Positions 41,234-54,176 of a DNA stretch of 64,000 bases are shown here, piece after piece. The stretch comes from Tubiluchus corallicola (lineage: Eukaryota; Priapulida; Priapulimorpha; Priapulimorphida; Tubiluchidae). The number at the start of each line of letters is the position of its first letter. Position 1 is the stretch's first letter. The notes below the pieces were generated by a model. That model did no database searches, was not told the DNA's origin, and saw only the letters and a list, made by a program, of their open reading frames with translations. Location of the stretch: contig JAQGDQ010000043.1 in the NCBI GenBank assembly GCA_030141605.1, positions 703,501 through 767,500 on the forward strand. Reading direction: 5' to 3'. The translations under genes were made by a program, and so were the position numbers.

Positions 41234-41658
41234 GGGCGTTGTGAAAAAGTTTTTCCACCAATATTTTTGGAACCCCACCCACTATGAAGATTTGTGAAAA
41301 CATGCTCAAAAGGAAATGTTAGCTTCTTCACATACGAGGGCGTATTATGGAGCCTCATTGTATATCACAAAAAATGAACAGTTTTGGGCAACTGCTTTAG
41401 AACTTTATTCATATGAAGGGTTCACAAGAAAATGTTATTGTGCAAAATTTTATCTACATGATGATGGTACATTTTGCAATACTTTATGTGTAAGAATAGG
41501 CAATTATACAGCACAACTGATTCTGAATCATTGTTTTGAGACAGGTGTTCCCAACATCCAATAAAGCTAAAAATTTGCAGGTGAGAATCTTTTCACAAGC
41601 CTTCATAGTGGGTGGAGTTCAAAAAAGACTGGTGAATAAACGTTTTTTCACTACGCCT
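41234..41658. mobile_element. MITE with about 75-bp inverted repeats and TA target
   Basis: The left arm (GGGCGTTGTGAAAAAGTT ... CCCACCCACTATGAAGATTTGTGAAAA) and the inverted right arm (AGGCGTAGTGAAAAAACG ... CTCCACCCACTATGAAGGCTTGTGAAAA) align over about 75 bases. Both ends abut TA (41232-41233 and 41659-41660), as in Tc1/mariner elements. The internal 82-codon frame has no transposase motif, so this is a 425-bp non-autonomous element. Confidence 0.75.
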
Positions 41659-42223
41659 TAATAGTTAATCAGAATCATCATTGTCTATTTAAAATTAGTC
41701 ATCTTGAAATCGGCTTTTCGCGTTGGATACGTGCGATACCGTGTAGCTAGGTAATTGAATCATCTGAACCGCAATGGCTAATAAGTTACAGCCAATTTCA
41801 GAGTAAACAGTTCGATACAAACCGAGTCCCCGAGCAAACATTTCAGTAACCATTCAAGTGTCAGAAGCCAGAGGGGAAGCTTACAGTATCGTGTACACAT
41901 TTCAGTGGCTATACATGTTTGCCTCATTAGATGCTTTTAGTTGCAAATAATTTGTCTTAGGCTGTTGTCACATTTATTACCAAAATCAGCCTAAAATGAC
42001 AACGAAATTCGCCAGCAAAAAATACTGCAATCCCGTAATGGACGTACGATTTCTGTCGAGCATGAAGGCCGTTTACTGTTTGATTTTCTCAAATTTAGTC
42101 AAAGTTAGGCGATCATGGCACGGTGTTGATCTTGCCTGAAAAAAGCAGCTTTAATTAGACGACAATAATTCGTAATGAGTACGGTCATCATAAACATCAA
42201 GTGGTGGCTTGCAAGTGGTGGAA

Positions 42224-42352
42224 TTGCTGAAAGATGCTGTATTACAAGGGCAGGTGGGCGACCCTCATTGTAATTGACAGTAGAAACTGAACTGGCAATG
42301 GCATTGAATGTAAAATAAGGTCAAACTGGGTTTCAGTACAAACTACGGGTAA
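42224..42352 (+). repeat. 129-bp inverted repeat, left arm
   Basis: Begins TTGCTGAAAGATGCTGTATT and ends ACTACGGGTAA. Its reverse complement, also 129 bases, is at 45562-45690. The first 50 bases are nearly identical and the rest more diverged. Similarity stops at the outer ends, so these could be the ends of a 3.47-kb transposon or two oppositely oriented copies of a short element. Confidence 0.75.
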
Positions 42353-45300
42353 TCACATCAAGCAACATTAAACACAAGCTTTTAATTTCAGTAAAACGTA
42401 CAGAAAGCATAGTGATTCCATAATACTATAGTGGTGCAGCAAACGTTTGGAAAGCTTTCCACTCTTCATAGTAGATACTACGCAGCTATCATGGCAGCAA
42501 ACTCTTATGTGAGATGATTTGGGAAAGCCTAAGTGCTCTTATCATAATGATAATGTTGCTGTTAGCAACAGCACCAGTGAAGAATGTCAACAAGGAAAGT
42601 GAGCAACACTGCGTAGATTTGCAAAACAAGACTATAGATTATAGTACAAAAACATCGTTTTAATATTCACATTTTACTCTTTGAAATATCTCAAACAGTG
42701 TATATTATCGCCATCTCCCCCCCCCTCCTCCTCCTCCTCCTCCTCCTCCTCCACTAGTCATCGGCACGAAGTTCAACGTCATTGAAAATCCTTTCAATCT
42801 GACACGTTTCTGTGGGTAAGGGGTAACACATTGTGGTAAGTATCCTGCAAAGCATAATGATCAGCAATGATACCAAGTAGAGCAGAGCCTGGAAGGTTAT
42901 TCATGCATCTCTGAAACAAAGTAGGAGCTATCATACGATCACTAGCATTGATTTCGTCAGCAGAAAAAAGGCTATCGTTCATATACAACTTACATCTGCA
43001 ATTGTTAACTGAGTAATACACAGAACACTTACACCTATGAAGTTGTGGAATAGATGTCTGTGTCAGACTTTTTAAAAAGCCTCGGAGATCTCAAGGGCCA
43101 TTAACCTAGCCTCACCTTGGCACTGCATATGTCTATCTATTTAACTATTTACTGTTTGTCTGTAACGTCCTTCTGTCCGTCTTTATACCTACCTGCCTAT
43201 TTGTCTGTCTCTCCGTCTATCATACTAGAAAATAGTATCAATAATAGGTCATTAAGATGTTTTTGTGTGACGAAATGTAACTGTAAATAAGAATTTTAAA
43301 ACTAGATAGATGACAAAAATCATAAAAGTATTTATTTGCCAAAAAATCCCTAATCTACATATACAATTCCTTCTTTCATTGACTTGCTGCTAATAGAAGA
43401 CAGGAGATTGTCGGTAGAAGGCAGTATAATATGTTGCAAAATTAGAGCTTCCCTTAGTGAGTATTATTGGAACCGAATTATCAAAATTTGAATTTTATTT
43501 TTATTTTTTGCTTCTATCTTTGAGTGTCCGTGCCACAATGTCTCTGATCCTGTTGGAGAACTATCATATGTGATACTGCACACAAGTCACGTGGCCAACA
43601 ATAAATGCCCAAGAGTGAACTAAAACAATGAAATCGTTTAATGTTATAGAGTCTTAATATTAAAGCAGCAATATTCCCTCTGAAAATAATTATGGCAGCG
43701 AATTTTACAGATCAATTTTTAACTCTGCACATTCGTTTATTTATACGGTTTGCTGCATTAAATGACAAATTTAGGAATCATCATCAGGTTGTTTCTAAAA
43801 AAATTGTCCAGATCCAATGAGAACAAGTCGACAGATTAGTTAAAACATGCGTACTGCAACGCACTATTAACCCTATTTTCAATCCAACGGTAAAGTAACA
43901 GCAAACTGCTACAAATTATTATAGAAAAGTGCTTATGAAAATCTACACAGTAGGAAATTATTAACATTGTATCGTAAAGTTAACAACAATTTTAAATGTT
44001 ACATGCTTATCGTGAATTAAAAATATTTCAAATGTATATACTGCTATAATTGAAATTATTAAATTGCTTATAGAATGTAAAACAGGACTAATTTTAATAT
44101 TTAATTCGTGGTTTCCACATCACTGTCGTAATCAGTGGCTTATAAAAAAATTACAGCAGCACAGGTTTTTAATAAAAGGGGAGAGGAAAACAGTAGAGGG
44201 GCGTATCCAAGTTTCAAGGTAGCAACGGAGATGAAGTAATTCGTGATGTGTGCGTAACTTGGATAACATTTTAACACTTCCTGTCACCTCAAGCAACGCA
44301 GAAGTGAGTGAAGAGATTTGGTCAGTATGGGTGTATGGTAAGAACCATGTCATGTACGTTCATGTTGACGAGACACGTATCTCGAATGATGATGATGTCT
44401 TGGTGTCAAATACTCAACAAATCTCTTCATAGATGGTAACATTTATAAGCCTTGTTGCGAAGGTTCGATTCAATAATTCAAAGTAGCCTACGGATACAAA
44501 CTCAACCACGTTTTTGCTTATCAGTTGGGTGCTGTGTGGTAAAACGACTAGGGATAACTGGCGATATGGAGTATTATCAGATAAAGACACCTGCTTAAGC
44601 TTGTTTTTGATTCATCATCTAGAACGCGGGTTCATCCAGTGATGGAGAATTACCTGACGTGTCAAAAAGTGTGCCATATATGTTTCTGATAAGATATTAC
44701 CTCATGTGGCATTGACATAATAATAACCAAGAAAGCTCTTTTTTCGGACATCATGCTACATCTGAGTGTACATCGCCAGGGATGTGGTGACATCTTGCAG
44801 GAAATGAGACAATCCCAGTTCCATTGGAAGTGACAAAGGTAGAAGAGAGCGTGGTGTTGACACGCAGCAAAAAAATAAGGAAACCCTAGTTCCATTGAAA
44901 GTGCGAATAGGTTAACATACGAACATCTAGCAAGAAATGAGAAAACCTCGGTTTCTCTGGAAGTGACAAAGGCAGAAGAGGAAACTGTTTTGCTGTGCGG
45001 ACAACATTTCGTTGAGGTACAAATGGCAACTTGACTCCAACAATTGTCAAGCAAAGTTATTTCTCATTCTGTGGCGGCAGCCCACTACTTGGTGTAACTT
45101 TTCAATAGTAGTAACAATGTGATTAAATTTTTTGCTATTTGTACTCTCATTAACATCTGTCGTGTTATTTCCTTATTCGAACATTTGCCGGGTTGCTTTA
45201 TTTATTTTATTTTTTTATGTGTACAGTTTTGCAGTTTCACCTTTATACAATACTATAATTATATCGAAAATAAGTCTGTCTTGCGAAGGACAGTTATGTC

Positions 45301-45561
45301 AGCAATCAATATTTTCACCATCATTATGACCAGCAGTAACATCAGCTTTTGTTATTGCTGTCGTGTTCGTCATCGCTATCGTCATCGTCGTCATCACTCT
45401 GTTACCACCAGTATCACTTTTCAAATCACTAAAATCTCGCATTACTGTCCACGTGCTTATCATATGTCAATAGTTTTATGGTTTTGCTTCCATGTCAAAA
45501 AACAATTTAATAAACCTAAAAAAACACGTGTTTAATGTAAACTTTAGGGTTTGTAACTCAG
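42353..45561. other. DNA between the inverted arms, no recognised gene
   Basis: About 3.2 kb of AT-rich sequence. It holds a C/CTC simple repeat (42715-42751). Several short ORFs, the longest about 138 codons, show no motif I recognise. If the arms are transposon ends, this would be a decayed interior. Confidence 0.35.
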
Positions 45562-45690
45562 TTACCCATAATTTGAACTGAAGCCATTTTGACCTTATTT
45601 TACATTGAATGCAATTTGTCTATTCAGTTTTTATGCTCAATTACAATGAGGGTCGCCCACCTGCTCTTGTAATACAGCATCTTTCAGCAA
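45562..45690 (-). repeat. 129-bp inverted repeat, right arm
   Basis: Reverse complement of 42224-42352 in the sense described there. It ends on the plus strand at ...CATCTTTCAGCAA, mirroring TTGCTGAAAGATG. Confidence 0.75.
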
Positions 45691-45927
45691 ATGGACGTAC
45701 CAACGGGGCTCATAACTAATACTGCTCTGTTATTAAGACATGATTCAGAAATTTCTACCTGAATAGGCTACTGTGTACGTTTATGCTGTATAATCATAAA
45801 GGTACAATTAACGAGTATTGTTTTCTAATTGATTAATGGGCAAAAAACCTAAATATACCCGTTGTGTAACTTTAACTCAAAACGATTTACGGCTTAAATT
45901 ATTGAAAAGTAGGCAAATATCTTTAAT

Positions 45928-46113
45928 CATCACCATCGTCATCATAACCATCATCATAATCATCATCATAGCCATCATAATTGTCGTCGTCGTCATCATC
46001 ATCGTCGTCGTCACTGCCACCATCATCATGACACCATGATGATAATGAGTCGACGTAATGATGCAATGACGGCAACCACAAAGGCAGTCAGCATTAGCGG
46101 TTGTATCAGTAAC

Positions 46114-46153
<40 letters not shown>

Positions 46154-46171
46154 CGTGCGTGCGTGCGTGTG
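45928..46171 (+). repeat. (CAT)n-rich tract and (GT)n microsatellite
   Basis: Imperfect CAT/CGT trinucleotides at 45928-46033, then (GT)n passing into GCGC/GTGC at 46117-46171. The reading frames across it are repeat artefacts. Confidence 0.85.
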
Positions 46172-47910
46172 CACGCGAGGTATCTGGTATGAAATCACCT
46201 TTCAGCAGGCGAACTGTGGATGCCATCCACCAAATTTGTTAAATGTATGATTTTTACGTGTGCTACATTGTTGCAACTTGTTACTATACTATTATAACTT
46301 CTTACTACATTATTGTAACTTCTTTCAGGTTACTAACGTATTTAGCTACTCCAATGTCGTTTGACAAATGACTTTTACCAAATAGTTATTTCCCATCATT
46401 TACTAGTCAAGTAGCTTGGCATATCATAGTTGATATGGTAATTGTTTCCGGCGCTGAATTTCTGGCAATTAGTTACTATAGTTACTAAAGTGTATAGAGT
46501 CTCATTCCATCTTCTCTTTTTTACGTAATTCTCGCTAATGTCCGAACTATAATCAGCTTTGGTACTGTGACTTTAATGGCTTTTAATTAGTTCTTAAAGC
46601 GAGAAAGTTAAACACGTTTTTCGCCTGGGACAGAAGATTTTCTTGCTAGTAGAGTTTGCGTCAAATTTCGCATCAATTCTGAGTTTTTTTTCCAGTGAAG
46701 CACCTTTTTAGTGGAAGTTGGTTTGTTTTTAAATGTTTTGTTCTTGCATTTTAATTAAGGATAAAAATCCCAGGCTGGCTTACTACATGTTTTCGTCATC
46801 TTACTCAATATAAAATGTGAGAAGCAGTAATTGAGAAAATAAATTAAGTGACGTTTACCTAGCATTCAGAATGTGTACGTTATCCACATGCGGAAGGAAA
46901 AATCAATAGGAAATATCTGAAGAAATGAATGATACATAACGCAAGTCTGATAAACGGGTGAATTGAAACACTATAAGCCGAAATTATCTATTCCGCATTT
47001 GCATGAGGCATGCGCATTTTTGTGTACATGTATTAACAAAGTTAGCTCTTTTGGCACAAACAGTAACTCTTTGTTCGAGGTACATGTACTTGAACAAAAG
47101 ACGCTAGAATAGCAATCAAAAACTTTGAGGAAAAGCAACAAATTGACTATAAACCGGTAGGTTATACTGAAATGATGGCGTACAATACTTACTGATGACT
47201 TTATAAGCACACAAAAACAACACTGTGGATCTGGATAGCATGGACTGCATGACTACAATGCTAACATTGAAAGCTCAACCGTGATGTAGGTTCAACGTAA
47301 TAACAGTTGGTATTTAGCGCTAGTTTTAAACATAGTCTGAAATACTTTTTCAGTCTTTCTTACAAGAAATACTGATTCCAACATTATAACACAGAGACTT
47401 TGGTTTAGTAACCGTTCATTTAATCTTACAATTAAATTACGTTGAAGTGGATTATGTATCTAAATTAATGTGGCAGTCAGTTGAATTAATCAGAAAATGG
47501 TCTTCTTGATCAACAAAATTTTCCTGCCCTTTAATCCATTTAATTTTCTAAAAAGGGATTGCGCAAGAGCCGTTTATGTTGGAAAAAGGAATTGGATGTG
47601 CGTTACAGTAATGTTTATGATTTTATGATACAGACTTACAGATCAGTTTTTTATATCTGTATGAACGTGGAGTTTGGCAGTACATTTAATTTTCAAATGT
47701 AGTTTACTGATGGTTTATGTATGATTAAGAAGTATTTCTAACGTAATCACGTATTATAAGATTTCGTTTTACATGACATAAAACAGGAGGAAAGGGAAAT
47801 AAAACTATCATTTTACAATTTTGTTGGTATTTTCTTATTTTTAGTTTATTACTTTTTAGGTTTTTATTGCCATCCAACTCATTGACGTATTTACTGGTTT
47901 CAGTTAGTCA
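46172..47910. other. no recognised feature
   Basis: AT-rich sequence without exon, repeat or element signals that I can support. Confidence 0.4.
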
Positions 47911-48084
47911 GTTGGCCGGCCAGTCAGTCTGTTAGTCAGTCAGTCAGTCAGTCAGTCAGTCAGTCAGTCAGTCAGTCAGTCAGTCAGTCAGTCAGTCAGT
48001 CAGTCAGTCAGTCAGTCAGTCAGTCAGCCAGTCAGTCAGTCAGTCAGCGAGTTAGTCAGTCAATCGGTCAGTCGGTCAGTAAGC
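47911..48084 (+). repeat. (TCAG)n tetranucleotide array, left part
   Basis: About 170 bases of near-perfect GTCA/CAGT repeat with a few variants near its edges. Confidence 0.95.
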
Positions 48085-48089
48085 AAGTA

Positions 48090-48783
48090 AGTTCCTGTAA
48101 AGAAACATATCTGAGTCATATTGTCTCAGAAGACAACAGGGATGATTTAGACGTCACGAGATTAGTGTTCTATCTATTATTGTAGAGCTAATAAATTATT
48201 AGTGAAATTTCGCTTTTGTTCTACTAGCGCGAAAAAACAGTTGTTTAATTCTTGTTACAGAACTTTTGTTATATGGCCACGTGGAGACATTTTTGTAATT
48301 ATAATTTGTGAAAATTAAAAGTGGCTCACAATGTTTCAATCCACAAATTTTCAGGGTATTCTTGTGACACAAGTGCAAGACTAATAGCAGCCAAACTTGG
48401 GCGAAAATATTTTGATGTATTACATCGAAAACGTCCATACAGCTTTTATATTAGAATGGATCAAAGTGATAACTATATTTGTAAGAATAATGCTGAAAGT
48501 GATGTAAGATTTACTTCTGAAATTGGATGTATGTGGCGCAAGATTTTGTTTTTAATTCAGCTGTAAATTTTGTGAAAACGTACACAGCTTTTCTTATAGC
48601 ATGTGATCTCATTGTGTTAGAGATTAATATTTATGTGAATGTGTGTGTTTGTTTATTTATTTATTATTGTCATTATTTCTTTTTTGTGTTCTTGGTGTAT
48701 TTTTATTTGTAATTTTAATGTTAAGTCTTTTGTGCTATGAACTTATGTTTGAAATAAAGTGATAAATCAAATCAAATCAAATC
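48090..48783 (+). mobile_element. probable LINE 3' end inserted in the (TCAG)n array
   Basis: About 690 bases of unrelated sequence split the (TCAG)n array. It ends TTGAAATAAAGTGATAAATC followed by four AAATC units and then directly TCAGTCAG. A polyA-like signal plus a short tandem tail at one end is what a 5'-truncated non-LTR element leaves behind. The 81-codon frame at 48321-48566 is not recognised. Confidence 0.5.
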
Positions 48784-48820
48784 AGTCAGTCAGTCAGTCA
48801 GTCAGTCAGTCAGTCAGTCA
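48784..48820 (+). repeat. (TCAG)n array, right part
   Basis: Nine clean TCAG units directly after the AAATC tail, matching the array at 47911-48084. Confidence 0.9.
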
Positions 48821-49465
48821 CCACACTGACGTGCACCACAATTTATTGTATTTTTGTATAAGTTTTTGATATTCATATGAACTTTGTAAAGTACGAAATA
48901 ACACTCTATTGACATCAATATCAATCAAAATTAAATCAAATCGCTACCTCAAACAGACTTCCAACCGACACAACGTCGTTTTCGCTATTGATGATTTTGA
49001 GTTTGGATGTCCCATCATTAAAACAATATATATGTGCATGTAAATAAGTGGGTTTCTCAGTAGCAAAAAGAAATTTCAGCACCACACCCTACTGCAACTA
49101 TGGCTTCCCTCAGTGAATCGTCTGGTAGATTATAGACGGCAAAAACTATAAAATTTTTGCACAGCAATTTTTTAATTGCCAAATGCATTTATGTATTTGT
49201 GAATGTTTCTAGTTGTAATAAATTTAATAAACAACTGAAAATGCTCATTTTCTCAGCACTAAATTAGCCATAAATGCATAAGACAGCCTTGATTGCCATT
49301 TGAATTTGCTAATATTCTGAGGACGAGAACAAATTTTTCTTGAAAATGTCAATTAAGCGCATTTCAAATTACACATGCCTGATTAGTTTTGCTATCTTGT
49401 CGGAACATGTTCTGTTCAATTAATAAAATTACTAATATTAAAAGCGACTAGAGGCAGATTCATGC

Positions 49466-49536
49466 TTAGCTCGGTGGCAGAGCACTTAATTCACGTATGA
49501 TGCATTAACACCGAGGGTTTTACTTGTGGTTTGTGG
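49466..49536 (+). mobile_element. tRNA-like relic
   Basis: GCTTAGCTCGGTGGCAGAGCAC is a good A box with D-arm-like context. The B-box position reads GAGGGTTTTACTT, which is damaged. It is probably a SINE head or tRNA pseudogene. Confidence 0.45.
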
Positions 49537-50284
49537 TTATAGAAGATATTTATTCAAATTCTTTACATAATTTAAAATATTATGTACTTTTAGGCTTTTA
49601 ACTTGAAGTCTGCTAGAGCTATCTACCTTGATGATCATTTCAGTATGTAGCAATTTAATTGCTGCTATCAAAGTGTCATCTCTGATGCATGGTGCCAATT
49701 AACAGCGCAATCCGCAATCTCGGGAAACGAGTAACACGAGATCGCTATCATTTTAATTTAACTCATTCTGATTAATTAAATATTAATTAATTATTCATTG
49801 AAGTTCATTACTGGTGTCTGTAAGAACAAATGATTGTCAGCGCATATTTGGGAAGTCAATCGAAAGTCTAAATAAAATGAATTTGTCACTTTGTCGGACA
49901 GCAGTTTATTTGCAGTTTAAAATTTTGATGTACTGACTGACCGATCAATCCGGTCAATATCACGTAGTATATATCCGGTGGTACATCACTGTACTTCTCT
50001 TTCGCACCCTAACGACTATTTTTATTGATTGACAATAAATTCAAGTTATTATTTATTTTATTAGATTGTTTTATTTTGTGTGTGTCAGATAAACTAAACT
50101 AAACTAATTAATCTGTTAGTCAGTTAGTCAGCCAGTCAGTTAGTTAGTGAGCAGTCAGTAAGTCACCCATTCTCTTACCCAATCAGTCAGTCAGTCGGTC
50201 ATTCCGTTAAACTCTACGTAGATATAAATGTGCATGTCTAGTGTTCTCATGCCAGCTGGTGCCTACACATTCAATGTAATATTG

Positions 50285-50333
50285 GCATCCACAGCATCTG
50301 CAACCTCAGTACAAACCTCAGTACTGGTAGCTA
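50285..50333 (+). repeat. detached unit of the 42-bp minisatellite
   Basis: CAGCATCTGCAACCTCAGTAC, then AAACCTCAGTACTGGTAG, matches the 42-bp unit that resumes at about 50741. The two parts are separated by an (AAT)n tract and a SINE. Confidence 0.65.
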
Positions 50334-50336
50334 GTA

Positions 50337-50740
<404 letters not shown>

Positions 50741-51727
50741 ATGCAGGCAAGCTGCACGCGCAACCTCAATGCAAACTTCAGCACCGGTACATGCAGCACG
50801 CACAGCCTCAGTGCGATCCTCAGCACCGATACATGCAGCACGCACAGCCTCAATGCGATCCTCAGCACCGATACATGCAGCACGCGCAATCTCAATGCAG
50901 ACCTCAGTACTGGTACATGTAGCACGCACAATCTCAATGCAAACCTCAGCACAATACATGCAGCACGCACAACCTCAATGAAACCTCAGCACTGATACAT
51001 GCAGTACGCGCAATCTCAATACAAACCTCAGCACTGGTACATACAGTACGCGCAATCTCAATGCGAACCTCAGCATTGGTGGATGCAGCACCTTTACATG
51101 CAGCACGCATAACCTCAATGTAAACCTCAGTACCGGTACACTCAGCACGCACAACGTCAATGCAAACCTCAGTACCGGTACATGCAGCACGCACAGGCTC
51201 AATGCAAAACCTCAGCACCGGTACACGCAGCACGCACAACCTCAATGCAAACCTCAACACCTTTACATGTTGCACGCACAACCTCAATGCAAACCTCAGT
51301 ACCGGTACATGCAGCACGCACAGGCTCAATGCAAAACCTCAGTACTGGTACACGCAGCACGCACAACCTCAATGCAAACCTCAGCATCGGTACATGCAGC
51401 ACGCACAACCTCAATGCAAACCTCAGCACTGGTACATACAGTACGCGCAATCTCAATGCAAACCTCAGCACCGTTGCATGCAGCACGTGCAATTTCAATG
51501 CAAACCTCAGCACCGTTACATTCAGCACGCACAATCTCAATGCAAATCTCAGCACCGTTGCATGCAGCACGTGCAATTTCAATGCAAACCTCAGCACCGT
51601 TACATGCAGCACGCACAATCTCAATGCAAATCTCAGCACCGTTACATGCAGCACGCACAATTTCAGTGCAAACCTCAGCACCGGTAGCTGCAGCACCCAC
51701 AGCCTCAGCTCTGGTAGCTGCAGCATC
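50741..51727 (+). repeat. 42-bp minisatellite, about 23 units
   Basis: Tandem units of the form CATGCAGCACGCACAACC ... CTCAATGCAAACCTCAGCACC repeat with point variants and a few short indels. Because 42 is a multiple of three and the unit lacks most stop words, five of six frames stay open (for example plus-strand QCKPQHRYMQHA and minus-strand VCIEVVRAACTG). I see no splice or start context that makes it a gene. Confidence 0.9.
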
Positions 51728-52613
51728 TATAAAGAGAAACTTCAGTTTCACATGCGTTCACGTAATGTTTGTCACGTCCGCATCAGGTTGGGCTTCAATT
51801 AATTACTGAACTCAGGGAACGTTGATCATTTTTTGTCAATGAAAGTGCAACTTTTTCTCAGCTCCAATAATTCAATTAGCACGTCATATATTGGAAATAC
51901 ACGTAGCTAAAATTGCCACAAAATCAACTTGACAAATGGCTGAATTACAGTAAGTTGAATTAAAACACACAAAGGAAACAAGGAAAGGCAAGAGCGCTTG
52001 CACCTATGCTGCATATTCGGCCTATTAGGTACCACCTAAATAGCTTTGTTAATTAACAGTTTCGTCGCTCTAACTGAGAACAAAGCTAATTGGACTTTTC
52101 TAATCAAGGCAGAAAAACTAGAAGAAAGAAAATTTGTTTGATTGAGACTCGAAGCTTTCAAACTAAATTATTTGTGTCCATTTAAGAAATCTTGACCATT
52201 CTAAACATATGGAACAGTGAATGCAATGAAACAAACAGTGAATGCAGATATCAATCTAAAATTCGCAAGCACTGGCTGAAAATTTAATATGTATCAAACA
52301 GGCTAATATAACTTTATTATAAATTTTATTGCAGACATTTTATTGCATTTACGTACTCTTTGTTTTAAGTACTACTTTTAAATTACGTGTACAGATGTCT
52401 TATTGTACATTATGCCTACGCGAACGAAATGTTCTGGGGGCTGGTGATTGCATGTGCTGTGTATGTAGTGTATTTTACTAATTTTGTGTATAATGCTGTC
52501 CTTTATTTTGTACGTTTTAACTCCCGTTTTTATATGGAGGAAATTCTGAAACAAAGGTTTAAATTCAAATTCAATTCAATTCCAAGTTATGTCTTACAAA
52601 CTGTCACCGAAAA
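51728..52613. other. no recognised feature
   Basis: AT-rich spacer between the two minisatellites; no exon signal that I can support. Confidence 0.4.
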
Positions 52614-53219
52614 TGAGTGAGTGTTACTCGTTGATTTAGAGGAGCATCGTTTAACTGTGAGTGTTACTCGTTGATTTAGAGGAGCATCGTTTAACTGTGA
52701 GTGTTACTCGTTGATTTAGAGGAGCATCGTTTAACTGTGAGTGTTACTCATTGATTTAGAGGAGCATCGTTTAACTGTGAGTGTTACTCGTTGATTTAGA
52801 GGAGCATCGTTTAACTGTGAGTGTTACTCGTTGATTTAGAGGAGCATCGTTTAACTGTGAGTGTTACTCGTTGATTTAGAGGAGCATCGTTTAACTGTGA
52901 GTGTTACTCGTTGATTTAGAGGAGCATCGTTTAACTGTGAGTGTTACTCGTTGATTTAGAGGAGCATCGTTTAACTGTGAGTGTTACTCGTTGATTTAGA
53001 GGAGCATCGTTTAACTGTTAGTGCTACTCGTGGATTTAGAGGAGCATCGTTTAACTGTGAGTGTTACTCTTTGATTTAGAGGAGCATCGTTTAACTGTGA
53101 GTGTTACTCGTTGATTTAGAGGAGCATCGTTTAACTGTGAGTGTTACTCGTTGATTTAGAGGAGCATCGTTTAACTGTGAGTGTTACTCGTTGATTTAGA
53201 GGAGCATCGTTTAACTGTA
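52614..53219 (+). repeat. 40-bp minisatellite, 15 nearly identical units
   Basis: The unit GTGTTACTCGTTGATTTAGA, then GGAGCATCGTTTAACTGTGA, is repeated 15 times (52621-53220). Only about three units carry changes, such as ACTCA for ACTCG and one unit with TTAGTGCTACTCGTGG. Such homogeneity implies very recent expansion or gene conversion. Confidence 0.97.
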
Positions 53220-53579
53220 ATGTTTTTCTGGTTCTGGCAAACCATTTTCAGAATCCGAGTGGCAAAGCAGCATGTTTTTCAGAATAGTGAAAGTAAATGT
53301 AAAACCGGATATCTTGGGGTGCTATTCACCACATTCAATTGTTGAATGCGAACATTAAAGACTTAACATTGCTCGTGTAACAAGTGTAAACAAGGATAAG
53401 TATAAGCATCGGTTTGAACGGTCCACAATAATGTTACACAACAGAAAATGAGTCAAATAAACAGTTTGTCACATGAGAACAGAGTACACGTTAAAAAATT
53501 GAAAAAAGAAATTTAAAACGAAAAATTACTAATGATTGGCCACAGCACTGCCAGTAGTCCTTTCCGGAAGAAGTAGAAT

Positions 53580-53644
53580 ATGATAGTGATGATGATGATG
53601 ATGATGATGTTGTTGTTGTTGTTGTTGATGATGATGATGATGTA
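53580..53644 (+). repeat. (GAT)n(GTT)n(GAT)n microsatellite
   Basis: Compound trinucleotide run. Confidence 0.9.
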
Positions 53645-54176
53645 ATGACAATGACGAGAATGGTTGCGGCGACAGTCACACAGAGAATGACGGTGATGAT
53701 GAGAAATGTTAATAATGCTGAATTTGATATTTCCTATAATCGGTTATAGCCATAAATCAGCTTCGCAACGGGCATTTAATTACTTAATATCAAGGACATG
53801 GTAGACGTAATGCACAAAATTACTCCTGCTGAGAATAATTTTAGCTGAATTTTCATCAATTTAGTGGCCTGGTGGGAGGGAGAAAAAGTGTATTTCCTTA
53901 TTATTAATAGATACAAAGGGCAAAAATTTCATTGCAAACTATATAATCTGGGTTTTTGTTGTTAACGGTGACGAAAACAACAACTACTCGCTTTTTAGTT
54001 AATCTGACTGCCAGTGCTTTCAGTAAAAAATGATTAAGTGCTAAATCGAAAGTATTTATATCAATTTAATACTTGTTGCAAATTATCAGATGAACCATGT
54101 AAGCTATATACACTGTTTATGTCTGATAATGTTATGTACGTTTATGTTATATGACGTAAACTCAATGTGACTCCTG

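Noticed and set aside
41316-41564. 82-codon plus-strand ORF
   Set aside because: It lies wholly within the MITE at 41234-41658 and shows no transposase motif.
45119-45535. 138-codon hydrophobic ORF between the inverted arms
   Set aside because: Composition-driven (AT-rich plus CAT/CGT repeat); no conserved motif and no exon borders identified.
47911-48084. CRISPR-like regular array
   Set aside because: It is a simple tetranucleotide microsatellite with no spacers, in an animal genome.
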